A stretch of DNA of 64,000 bases from Gammaproteobacteria bacterium (GTDB lineage: Bacteria > Pseudomonadota > Gammaproteobacteria > Steroidobacterales > Rariloculaceae), in contig JAJEFE010000141.1 of the NCBI GenBank assembly GCA_022820625.1, positions 1-64,000 of the forward strand. The letters are read 5' to 3'. Shown here one piece after another: positions 1 to 7,815 of this stretch (within the stretch, counting starts at the first letter, position 1; every line of letters starts with the position of its first letter). Position numbers and translations under genes: made by a program. A model generated the notes under the pieces. The model worked only from the letters and a program-made list of their open reading frames with translations, ran no database searches and was not told the DNA's origin.

Positions 1-97
1 GGCCGGACCGATACCCCTGCACCGCACCGCGACCCATCGCCACAAGACTTCTGACAAAAGTCAGAGAATGTGAACAATCCGGCCCCGGTCCGAGTTA

Positions 98-127
98 ATT
101 AATCCAACACAACCACCACGGATTAAT
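98..127. repeat. 8-bp inverted repeat in the left flank
   Basis: Two perfect 8-base arms (98-105 ATTAATCC and 120-127 GGATTAAT) are separated by 14 bases. The surrounding sequence is more A/T-rich than the rest of the window. It could be an operator or the foot of a hairpin upstream of the broken reading frame that starts near 197. No function can be assigned. Nothing else was recognised in 1-196. Confidence 0.3.
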
Positions 128-196
128 CTGGCCGACAACACGCGGTGCTTCTTGAGTTGACGATAGGCAACGGCGACGAAATGGACCTTCGGATAA

Positions 197-673
197 AGCT
201 GCAACGTCTGCACCCTAAACTGCTCGCGAGTTTTCTGTCACGGCGATGACTGGGTGCATTTGCAGGTATCCGTTCTGTCTTCGGGGGATGACTTGGCACT
301 TGATGCCCGCAAGGCAATGCACGATGGCAAATATCCGCTGATCCTGCGCCGCGATCCCCCTAATGCCGAACAATTACGACAGAACCATCCCTTGAGGGGT
401 TTTGTATTGACGATGGTTGAGCCGACGGGAGAGCCGGAAGCCGAGCGCACGCGAATCTACACCGACTGCGGCAAGCACTTTCGGCGCATTCTACGGGCAG
501 ACGACGCCTGAAATCATAGAATCCATGCCTGCCGAGAGTGCAAGCAATTGTACTGGCCACGGCTTGATGTGGGTGACATGGTGACGGTCGATGCCAACAA
601 GCCGAAATACCCTGTCGTCAGGGTGGGTCAAGTTGTTCAAGTGGACCGCCAATGGACGCGGTTACGGCATTAG
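197..673 (+). pseudogene. Broken reading frame of unknown family, interrupted by one TGA
   Basis: One plus-strand frame is open from about 197 to the TAG at 671-673 except for a single in-frame TGA at 509-511. The part before the TGA encodes about 85 residues from a GTG at 254. The part after it reads on in the same frame for about 53 codons and includes a CxxC (HACRECK). Another Cys-Gly-Lys-His lies shortly before the TGA, so the whole could be a remnant of a small zinc-ribbon protein. No ATG with a ribosome site was found at the 5' end. The family is not recognised. A nonsense-mutated relic is the simplest reading; selenocysteine is possible but unsupported. Confidence 0.35.
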
Positions 674-794
674 CGCAGCTTCAGCCTTGGAATGCAGGCC
701 GCCACGATGGACCGAATCATGTTCCAGACAAGAGCGGAGCCTGAGGTCTACATTTAGTACACATCCCTGCGTCGCTCCGGCTATTCGGCGGGGG

Positions 795-1622
795 TCATTC
801 GCGGCCAGTACGCTCGCAAGAGTAAAGCTGGCTCGGACTCGTAGATTCGCCAGCCGCTACGCGTGAAAAGTCATAGTAGCTTCCGTCGCCGTTTGGCTCT
901 ATGACAATGGCGAAATCATAGGTGCCGTCCTCGTCAAGGCTGAAGTCCCAGCGTCGATTAAGGCCAGCGATCCCAAACCGCGCATCGTGTTCGACCAGAC
1001 CGACAAGCCGTACCGTACCTGGGCCGACGTTCGGAACTTCACTGTCCATCCTTAGCAACCCATCAAGCAGAACCAGCGGGGTTGCTCGGTCGCGCGAAAC
1101 CCTTTCATAGCATTCCCACGTCTCCGAGGCAGTTGTCACTGCCTGCAATGCGTCTACTCTCCGTTGTTCAACACACGCGCCGAATCCCTCTTCGGTGAGT
1201 TCACCGTGCTCTGCGTACACTTCGTCCACACAGGCATCGTACGAAGCCTGAATTTCTGCCAGTCGCTCTTGCACCTCAGGCGGCAACGCCTTTAAAGCGC
1301 GCGTTCGAATTCGCGTAAGAACGTCCGCCACCTCTTCACCGCACCCAAGGGAATCCTCTGCGTCGCCCCGATTAAATGCTGCATAGCAAGCCACGAGAAT
1401 CACGTCAAATCGTGTATCTTCCATCGCTAGCGGCAACCCACGGGGGTCCTGCATCATGGTCACCAACCGCTCGTAACACGCTTTGCGTTGTTCTGATGTG
1501 TCAGCCTCGGCTAGACAACTTTCAAATGAAAAATCCGCATCCGGTTCTTGGGCGACGAGCGGCATTGCGGAGACCAGAGTGAGACAAAGCGTGCCAGCCA
1601 GAGTGCGTGACGTGTTGGACAT
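795..1622 (-). CDS. Secreted cysteine-rich protein of unknown function
   Basis: A 275-residue exported protein. The start at 1622 is preferred over an upstream one at 1661 because GGGAG lies just before it and the protein then opens with a normal signal peptide ending in VAQ. The mature part is rich in Asp/Glu and has spaced cysteines (ESCLAEA, KACYERL, DACVDEV, GACVEQR), a layout that loosely recalls LprI-type lysozyme inhibitors; this is a guess from spacing only. The C-terminal third looks beta-rich. It has no same-strand partner and its codon use looks less GC-biased than its neighbours, which would fit acquisition from elsewhere. Confidence 0.6.
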   Translation of the reverse strand: MSNTSRTLAGTLCLTLVSAMPLVAQEPDADFSFESCLAEADTSEQRKACYERLVTMMQDPRGLPLAMEDTRFDVILVACYAAFNRGDAEDSLGCGEEVADVLTRIRTRALKALPPEVQERLAEIQASYDACVDEVYAEHGELTEEGFGACVEQRRVDALQAVTTASETWECYERVSRDRATPLVLLDGLLRMDSEVPNVGPGTVRLVGLVEHDARFGIAGLNRRWDFSLDEDGTYDFAIVIEPNGDGSYYDFSRVAAGESTSPSQLYSCERTGRE

Positions 1623-2171
1623 GCTCGATCTCCCGTGTAATGGATACGCCGATTGTGCCATGGGGGATCGCTTGGGGGCACCTCCTTACAGGGGGAAGGA
1701 AAAATTGCACATGGTGATTGATTCCCGTGACCAGTGGCATACTGTCGCGCGGCCCCGACCGGTGGTTTTCCGTTCGGTTCTTCGGGGATCGTCGCGCAGT
1801 GCCAGCGGAATTTTGGTGTAATTCCGCGTCTTATTGGGCACCATGTTTCGGTTCATCCCCCGGCCGCCGAACGACTACGTATTACATGTGCAATGCAGAG
1901 CCGCCGAGCAGAATTCCCGACAAGAATACGCCTGACTTTGAAAAAATTTGTATGCGGTTTGCTTACGGCTTATATCAGATCGAAATTAATTTTATAAATA
2001 TCAGTTAGTTAAGTGAAGGAAATCGACCAACGGCCGTTAGCGAGGAGCCGTCGATGCTCCCCCCGCCAGGGATGGCGGGGGGAGCTTGAGCGCACAAGGG
2101 CTGTCCGCGCACGCCCTCGCGGCAAGCTCCAGAATCACGCAAGGACGCCCACCCACGCCCCCGCGCCCACC
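1623..2171. other. 549-bp intergenic stretch
   Basis: It lies between the start of the minus-strand secreted protein and the end of the dctM gene, so it should hold the promoter of the former and the terminator of the latter. The part at about 1930-2015 is clearly A/T-rich. A very strong hairpin at 2056-2085 is listed separately. No convincing gene was found in it. Confidence 0.5.
2056..2085 (-). terminator. Perfect 13-bp hairpin downstream of dctM
   Basis: The arms 2056-2068 and 2073-2085 are perfectly complementary over 13 bases (GCTCCCCCCGCCA with its reverse complement) around a 4-base loop. It lies about 85 bases beyond the dctM stop on the minus strand. There is no T-run on either side, so it may be a processing or stabilising hairpin rather than a classic intrinsic terminator. 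Confidence 0.45.
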
Positions 2172-3491
2172 TCAAACAAGCACCAGACTCAACTGCGGAT
2201 AAACAATCAACAGAATCAACACGATCAGCATGATCACCGCAAACGGAAACGCCCCCGCAAAGATATCGAACAGCGAGATCCGATCTTCATCTGCAAGCGT
2301 CGCCTTGATCACATAGCACGCAATCCCCAGCGGCGGCGTCAACAACCCGATCTCCGCCCCCACGATCGTCACGATCCCGAACCACACCAGACTCACCCCG
2401 TAAGGCTCGATGATCGGCAGGAACAGCGGCACCATGATCAGGATGATCGAAGTCGTATCCAGGATCGTCCCCATCAGGATCAGGATCACCACGTAGATCG
2501 CCAGAATGCCGTAGAGCCCGATCTCCGCCTGGGCAATCCACTCCCCGAGATCGTTCGGCAGCCCCGACAGCGCCAGCATGCGGCTGTACATCGTCGCCGC
2601 AACGATGAGCATCAGTATCGACGCCGTGATGTGCCCCGTCTCCACCAGCACCCGCCAAAGCGTCGTGCGGTTCAGCTTGCGCTTGACCAGAGCGACAACC
2701 AGCGCCCCGGCAGCACCCACCGCACCCGCCTCCGTCGGCGTGAACAGCCCGCCGTAAATGCCTCCCAGCACCAGCAACACCAGCACCACGATGGGCACAG
2801 TCTTGGAAGTGGCTTCCCTGGCCGACATCCCCGCGGCGGCGGCAGCCGCCTTCGCACTGTCCTGCCCACCCACATAGGCCGGAATGAACTGCGCCATCGC
2901 AATGATCGCCACCGTATACGCCAGCGACAGCAGAATGCCCGGAACGATGCCCGCCGTGAACAGGTCCGCCACCGACTGCTCCGTGATCAGCGCGTAGATG
3001 ATCAGCATCACGCTCGGCGGAATCAGCATCCCCAGCACCGAACTCCCGGCCACCACGCCCACCGCAAATCGCGGCCGATACCCGAACCGCAGCATCTCCG
3101 GCACCGACACCCGCGTAAACACCGCCGCCGAGGCAATACTCACACCGGTGATCGCCGCAAAGGCCGCATTCGCCGCCACCGTAGCCACGCCCAGCCCCCC
3201 CTTGAGCCTGCGCAACGCCGCATTGGCCACCTGGTAGATGTCCCGGCCGAGTTCCGCCTGACTGACCAGCAACCCCATGAGCACGAACAGCGGGATCACA
3301 CCGAAGATGTAGTCCTCCAGACTATTGGACGCCGCCAGCGTCAGCAGGTAGATGGGCGCCTCCAGCGAACCGCGCAGCAACCACACGCTGATGAAGGACA
3401 CCAGGCCCAGGGCCACCGGCACGTACATGCCGGAGTAGATCAGGATCAGGATGGCCAGCACCGAAAGCAGGCCGATTTCAAAGCCCGTCAT
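2172..3491 (-). CDS. dctM: TRAP transporter large permease, DctM type
   Basis: A 439-residue inner-membrane protein, the usual length for DctM. It carries about a dozen hydrophobic helices and typical family stretches (GMLIPPSVMLIIYA near residue 155, GGIYGGLFTPTEAGAVG near 240, a C-terminal LLTPPLGIACYVIK). In TRAP systems this subunit forms the sodium-coupled path for an organic acid delivered by the periplasmic binding protein. Its ATG overlaps the dctQ stop by 4 bases (ATGA), so the two are translationally coupled. It is the last gene of the minus-strand dctP-dctQ-dctM operon. The substrate cannot be read from the sequence. Confidence 0.95.
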   Translation of the reverse strand: MTGFEIGLLSVLAILILIYSGMYVPVALGLVSFISVWLLRGSLEAPIYLLTLAASNSLEDYIFGVIPLFVLMGLLVSQAELGRDIYQVANAALRRLKGGLGVATVAANAAFAAITGVSIASAAVFTRVSVPEMLRFGYRPRFAVGVVAGSSVLGMLIPPSVMLIIYALITEQSVADLFTAGIVPGILLSLAYTVAIIAMAQFIPAYVGGQDSAKAAAAAAGMSAREATSKTVPIVVLVLLVLGGIYGGLFTPTEAGAVGAAGALVVALVKRKLNRTTLWRVLVETGHITASILMLIVAATMYSRMLALSGLPNDLGEWIAQAEIGLYGILAIYVVILILMGTILDTTSIILIMVPLFLPIIEPYGVSLVWFGIVTIVGAEIGLLTPPLGIACYVIKATLADEDRISLFDIFAGAFPFAVIMLIVLILLIVYPQLSLVLV

Positions 3492-4042
3492 GAGGCCGGC
3501 CTGCGCAGCTTCTGAATCGTCTGGACGTTGCGCCAGGCCAGCAGCGCGAACTGCATCGCCACCACGATGCAGCCGATGACCAGGATCAGGCGGATCGGCC
3601 AGACCGGCACCACGAAGAGACCCTCGTTGCCCGCGAAATAGCCCCGCTCATAGGCCTCGATCAGCCGCGGCACCGCCCCGAACAGGATCGAGATGAAGAA
3701 CAACGTGCCCGCAACGTCGAACGCCGCGCCCATCGAGTGCCCCAGCACCGGCCGGCGCTTCACGATCTGCTGAAACAGCCCGTCCGACCGCGTCAGCCGC
3801 CCAGCCCGCACCGCATCGCTGATCTGCAGAAAGACGATGCCCACGATGGACAGTTCCACGATTTCTGCCACGCCCTGGATGGGTGCGTTGAACAGGTAAC
3901 GGGACAGCACGTCCACGTTGATGATCAGCATCAGGGCGAAGATCCAGGCGGTACCCACGCTGTTGAGCCCGGCCACGAGGCCGGAGAACGCGCGAATCAA
4001 GGGGTTGCCGGGCCCGGGCCCGGCGCCGGTTTCTGCGTTCAC
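3488..4042 (-). CDS. dctQ: TRAP transporter small permease, DctQ type
   Basis: A 184-residue membrane protein with four hydrophobic helices, the normal size for DctQ. It contains the family signature region around SRYLFNAPIQGVAEIVE. I chose a GTG start at 4042 because it overlaps the dctP stop as GTGA; a longer frame reaching 4156 would add a low-complexity, charged N-terminus and overlap dctP by over 100 bases. DctQ pairs with DctM to form the membrane unit. Translational coupling on both sides implies one polycistronic message for binding protein and both permeases. Confidence 0.93.
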   Translation of the reverse strand: MNAETGAGPGPGNPLIRAFSGLVAGLNSVGTAWIFALMLIINVDVLSRYLFNAPIQGVAEIVELSIVGIVFLQISDAVRAGRLTRSDGLFQQIVKRRPVLGHSMGAAFDVAGTLFFISILFGAVPRLIEAYERGYFAGNEGLFVVPVWPIRLILVIGCIVVAMQFALLAWRNVQTIQKLRRPAS

Positions 4043-5139
4043 AGTTCCCGATCCCAGTGCCGGACGATGGGCTGGTTGTTGGCGCGCATGATGTCCATGT
4101 AGTCGCGCAGGATCTGCTTGCCCGGCAGTCCCCTCTCTTCCAGGTCCTCGGCCCATTCCTGCGCCATGTTGGGCAGGCTCTCCGCCCAGACCCGGCGCTG
4201 CTCGTCCGTCAGCGGCTGGATCGTCCCGCCCTGCTCGACGAATTCGTGGCGGCTGGACTCGGCCCGCCGGTCCGTCTCCAGCGCCAGTTCGTCACGGTAG
4301 TCGACGGCCGTCTCGGCGAGCACGCGGCGAACTTCCTCGGGCAGCCTTTCCCAGGAGCGCCGGTTCATGGTGATGACCTTGGAAGTGACCGCTCCAAGGC
4401 GAATGTCGATCATGTAGGGGGCGACCTCGTAAAGCTTGTAGGCCACGGCGGACTCCGCCCAGGCCACCGTGCCGTCGGTCAATCCGGTGGCGATGTTGTT
4501 GTAGAAGTCACCCAGGTTGCTGCTCACGGCCGCCGAACCGAGCCCCTGTACGTAGCGCAGGTTCAACCCGACGCCGCAGATCTTTGTGCCCCTGAAGTCC
4601 TCCAGCGTTTCAATGGGTTCGTTCATCAGTACCTGATAGGTGTCGATTGCTCCCGCTGCAGTGAGAAAAATCTGGTTGTAGTCATCCCACTGCTCCTGCA
4701 GCTCCGGGTAGCGTCCCACCAGTTCATCCACGGTTCGGGCCACCAGGCCGATATCCGCGGTGACCAGCGGCGTCACATAGCTGATGTTGAAGAACGGGAT
4801 CTTGTCCGGATGGAACGGCGACGTGATGATGCCGATATCCGCCAGCCCGTACTGCAGGGCCTCGAGCACGCCGCCCGTCTTGGCCACGGTGCCGCCGAAC
4901 GCACGGTTCCAGTCGATCTCGTAGTTGCCGGTCTCCGCCAGCCGGCGGTCGACCTCGGGCATGTAGTAGTCGAGGAACACCCGGACCCACAACGCAGTCG
5001 GCGCATAGGCATCGATGACGGTGAGCGGCACGGCCTCCTGCGCGCGTACCGGTTTGGCGCCAAGGAATGCGGCGCAGAGACCGGCCAGCATCAGCAGGCG
5101 GGCGCGGCGGAGCGGCTTCGGGGGACGAATTGGATTCAT
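4039..5139 (-). CDS. dctP: TRAP transporter periplasmic binding protein, DctP family
   Basis: A 366-residue exported solute receptor. The ATG at 5139 gives a signal peptide (LLMLAGLCAAFLGAKPVRA) ending in AQE. A longer frame reaches 5379 but would run through the divergent promoter region. DctP features include the region where the conserved substrate-carboxylate arginine sits (FRGTKICGVG, near residue 180) and the late MNRRSWERLPEEVRRVLAE helix. It captures a small organic acid in the periplasm and hands it to DctQM. A second, related binding protein is encoded at 9555-10685. The gene is divergent from a GntR regulator that probably controls it. Confidence 0.92.
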   Translation of the reverse strand: MNPIRPPKPLRRARLLMLAGLCAAFLGAKPVRAQEAVPLTVIDAYAPTALWVRVFLDYYMPEVDRRLAETGNYEIDWNRAFGGTVAKTGGVLEALQYGLADIGIITSPFHPDKIPFFNISYVTPLVTADIGLVARTVDELVGRYPELQEQWDDYNQIFLTAAGAIDTYQVLMNEPIETLEDFRGTKICGVGLNLRYVQGLGSAAVSSNLGDFYNNIATGLTDGTVAWAESAVAYKLYEVAPYMIDIRLGAVTSKVITMNRRSWERLPEEVRRVLAETAVDYRDELALETDRRAESSRHEFVEQGGTIQPLTDEQRRVWAESLPNMAQEWAEDLEERGLPGKQILRDYMDIMRANNQPIVRHWDREL

Positions 5140-5271
5140 GGGAGCTCTCTTTTCCGTTTGGACCGGCTGCGAATGCCAGTCTACAGTCTTTGAAACCATT
5201 CGCGTGTTTCGGCTGGCTGGTTTCCCACGTATACTCGCGAAATCAGGATACGGGGCGAATTTTAGCGATAA

Positions 5272-5288
5272 TTTCCTCTGCAAGGAAA
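5272..5288. promoter_or_regulatory. Candidate GntR operator
   Basis: A perfect 6-bp inverted repeat with a 5-base spacer (TTTCCT, five bases, AGGAAA) lies about 45 bases before the gntR start and about 130 bases before the divergent dctP start. Short dyads of this kind are usual for FadR/FCD-type GntR proteins, so I infer that the regulator binds here and controls both divergent operons. No strong -35 box was seen; TATACT near 5231-5236 is a possible plus-strand -10 element. Confidence 0.4.
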
Positions 5289-5332
5289 CAATTTCGAAAA
5301 CTGCGCCCCTTGATCCGGACCAGGGAAGTTCA

Positions 5333-6016
5333 ATGCCAAGCGCAACTGCCACCAACGGCCGCGAAACCCTCGCGTCCATCGCCTACCAGCGGCTGCTGGA
5401 CGATATCGTCGGCGGGCGGCTGCAACCCGGTACCAAACTACGGCTTCAGTTTCTCACCGAACGATATGAAGTGGGTAACAGCCCGTTGCGCGAAGCCCTC
5501 AACCGGCTTTCCGCAATCGGCATGGTGCAGCGCGAGGAGAACCGGGGTTTCCGGGTCTCCCCGGCATCGGCGGACGAGCTGTCGGAACTGATCCGGACCC
5601 GTTGCTGGCTGGAAGAAACCGCGCTGCGCGAATCCATCCGCCGTGGCGATGCGGCATGGGAAGAAGGCGTGCTGGTGGCATACCACCGGCTCTCGAAGAG
5701 AAACCGCCTGTCCGACGAACAATATGTCAGTTTCGACGGCACCTGGGAGGATCTGCACCGCGCCTATCACTTGTCGCTGCTGTCGGCCTGCGATTCGAGT
5801 ATTCTGCTGGGGTTTTGCGCGCAACTGCACGAACAGACGCTCCGCTACCGCAATCTCAGTTCCATGAAGGATTATCGGGACCGCCACGAACTGGACGAGC
5901 ATCGCACGATTCGCGACGCGGTACTGGACCGCGACGCCGACGCGGCGGTGGAGTTGCTGCGGTCGCACTACCGGGTCACCGGCGAAATCGTTCTCGCCAG
6001 CGGCAGCCTTTCCTGA
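5333..6016 (+). CDS. GntR-family transcriptional regulator (FadR/FCD type)
   Basis: A 227-residue regulator. The N-terminal 75 residues form a winged helix-turn-helix typical of GntR (AYQRLLDDIVGGRLQPGTKL, then SPLREALNRLSAIGMV). The C-terminal part is an all-helical FCD ligand domain, with HRAYHLSLL and DEHRTIRDAVLDRDADAA matching the family's metal/ligand-binding histidine positions. The start at 5333 follows AGGGA at proper spacing; the frame stays open further upstream but without support. It heads a plus-strand operon with a dehydrogenase, a TauE exporter, a sulfatase and TRAP genes, so its effector is probably the substrate of those genes. Confidence 0.92.
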   Translation: MPSATATNGRETLASIAYQRLLDDIVGGRLQPGTKLRLQFLTERYEVGNSPLREALNRLSAIGMVQREENRGFRVSPASADELSELIRTRCWLEETALRESIRRGDAAWEEGVLVAYHRLSKRNRLSDEQYVSFDGTWEDLHRAYHLSLLSACDSSILLGFCAQLHEQTLRYRNLSSMKDYRDRHELDEHRTIRDAVLDRDADAAVELLRSHYRVTGEIVLASGSLS

Positions 6017-6072
6017 ACGAAGCCCGGTCGGCCTGGCTCGCACCTGACACAAACCACACTCGGAGACACGTG

Positions 6073-6954
6073 ATGAAAGTCGGTTTCATCGGCCTGGGAC
6101 GCATGGGCCACGGGATGGCATCGAGAATCCTCAAGCACGGACACGATCTGGCAATATTCGATCTGGTGCCCGCCCTGCTCGAAGACCTGGGCGCCGCCGG
6201 AGCCACCGTTGCCGACAGCGTTGCGGACGTCTCCGCCGGCCGTGACGTGGTGATCTCGATGCTGCCCCACGACGAAGCGCTGAACGCGCTGGTCTGTTCT
6301 CCCGGCGGGCTGCTGGAATGCCTGCCCGAGGGGGCGATTCACATGGTCAGCGGCACCCATGGCGTGCGGGTCATTCGCAAGCTCACGGCGGCGCATGCCG
6401 AAGCCGGCCAGATTCTCGTCGCCGGCCACGTCCTCGGCCGGCCGGACCTCGCCGCGGAGGGCGAGCTGACCCTGGTACCGGGCGGTCCGCCGGAGGCATT
6501 GCAGCGGCTCAAGCCCATTTTCGACGTGCTCGGAAAGAGGACGTTCATCACCGGCGACGAGCCCCAGTCCTCCACGGCCGTCAAGATCGCCAACAATTTC
6601 GTGCTCGGCAGCGTCATCGAGATCATCGGCGAGAGCATGTCGCTGGTGCGCAAGTTCGGCGTGGAGCCGGCGCTGTTCCAGCAGGTCATGACCGAGGGGC
6701 TGTTCGGGGCGCCCGCCTTCCATGTCTACGGGCAGATCATCGTGGACGAGGCCTACGACAAGGTCGGCGCATCCGTGGAGATCGGTCTCAAGGATGCCAA
6801 CCTGGCGCTGGCCGCCGGCGAAGCCGTGGACGTGCCCCTGCCCAGCGCCAATGTCTGGCGGGACCGGCTCCTGGGCGCCAGGGCGCACGGCGACGGCGAC
6901 CTCGACTGGGCGGTGATGGCGCGGGAACAAGCCCGGGCCAGCGGCATCGAATAG
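6073..6954 (+). CDS. 3-hydroxyisobutyrate dehydrogenase-family NAD(P)-dependent oxidoreductase
   Basis: A 293-residue soluble enzyme. The N-terminal Rossmann fold has GLGRMGHGMA (residues 7-16), and the C-terminal helical domain holds the catalytic lysine motif VKIANNF. The usual substrate-binding Ser-Gly-Gly of the family is replaced: the sequence reads VSGTHGV at the first substrate motif and LGRPDLAAEGEL at the second. Arg in the second motif also occurs in other subgroups, including the sulfolactaldehyde reductase YihU as I recall it, so a sulfonate or other short hydroxyacid substrate is possible. It sits 56 bases after gntR and 44 before a TauE-type exporter, consistent with one operon. 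Confidence 0.88.
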   Translation: MKVGFIGLGRMGHGMASRILKHGHDLAIFDLVPALLEDLGAAGATVADSVADVSAGRDVVISMLPHDEALNALVCSPGGLLECLPEGAIHMVSGTHGVRVIRKLTAAHAEAGQILVAGHVLGRPDLAAEGELTLVPGGPPEALQRLKPIFDVLGKRTFITGDEPQSSTAVKIANNFVLGSVIEIIGESMSLVRKFGVEPALFQQVMTEGLFGAPAFHVYGQIIVDEAYDKVGASVEIGLKDANLALAAGEAVDVPLPSANVWRDRLLGARAHGDGDLDWAVMAREQARASGIE

Positions 6955-6998
6955 GATCGATTGACGCCGTTCCGGACAGCAACTCCCGAGATTGACCG

Positions 6999-7784
6999 AT
7001 GCCCGAACTGCTGACCGATCCCGCGTTTGTCGCCATTGCGATCGTCGCGGTTCTCGTTACCGGTATTTCCAAGGGGGGATTCGGGGGCGTCGCCCTGCTG
7101 GCCGTCCCGCTGATGTCGCTGGTCATATCGCCCATACAGGCGGCGGGCATCATGCTGCCGATCATGATTCCCATGGACTTTCTCAGTATCTGGATGTACC
7201 GGAAACGCTGGGACGCGCGCAACCTGGCCCTGCTGATACCGGCGGCCACGGTGGGCATCACCATCGGCGGGCTGACCGCCGGCTGGGTCAACGACCAGAT
7301 CGTGCGCCTGCTGGTGGGCATCATCGCCGTGGTGTTCACGATTCACCGCGTCAACGAACTGTACCGGCACCGGGCGGCCGGGCAACCGCAGCCCCGCAGG
7401 GTTCCCAGCAAGCCCTGGGGCGTGTTCTGGGGCACCTGTGCGGGGTTCACCAGCTTCCTGGCCCACGCCGGGTCGCCGCCCTACCAGGTCTATGTCATTC
7501 CACAGGGCCTGAAGAAGGAGATCTACGCCGGCACGAGCGTGATGTTCTTTGCCGCCGCCAATGCCATCAAGCTCATCCCCTACGGGATGCTGGGCCAGCT
7601 TTCGGTGACCAACCTGTCGGTGTCCGCGGCACTCTTGCCGCTGGTACCCATCGGCGTCTTTCTGGGCGTGTGGATCAACCGCCGCCTGCCCGAAAAGACC
7701 TTTTTCGCGATCGTTCTGGCCTCCATCTTCCTTGTGGGCCTGAAGCTGATATGGGATGGTGTGTCGAATCTGGCCGGGGTGTAG
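6999..7784 (+). CDS. TauE/SafE (TSUP) family membrane exporter
   Basis: A 261-residue protein with about eight membrane helices and the TSUP signature GISKGGFGG near residue 22. A second, related repeat begins around VFWGTCAGFTSFLAHAGSPP (the TSFLAHAG motif). Members export sulfite, sulfoacetate or similar anions, commonly in gene sets that strip sulfur from organosulfonates. Its place between a dehydrogenase and a sulfatase supports a role in removing inorganic sulfur released in catabolism. The exact anion is inferred, not visible. Confidence 0.88.
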   Translation: MPELLTDPAFVAIAIVAVLVTGISKGGFGGVALLAVPLMSLVISPIQAAGIMLPIMIPMDFLSIWMYRKRWDARNLALLIPAATVGITIGGLTAGWVNDQIVRLLVGIIAVVFTIHRVNELYRHRAAGQPQPRRVPSKPWGVFWGTCAGFTSFLAHAGSPPYQVYVIPQGLKKEIYAGTSVMFFAAANAIKLIPYGMLGQLSVTNLSVSAALLPLVPIGVFLGVWINRRLPEKTFFAIVLASIFLVGLKLIWDGVSNLAGV

Positions 7785-7815
7785 CCGGCCAAGTGAAACC
7801 CGGGAAAATCTAGCA

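Noticed and set aside
509-511. The in-frame TGA as a selenocysteine codon
   Set aside because: No recognisable selenoprotein family and no clear hairpin element were identified directly after it; a nonsense mutation is simpler.
2013-3515. A 500-codon open frame antisense to dctM
   Set aside because: It is Arg/His/Gln-rich with no domain and mirrors the third-position GC bias of the real permease gene; such antisense frames occur over most GC-rich genes here.
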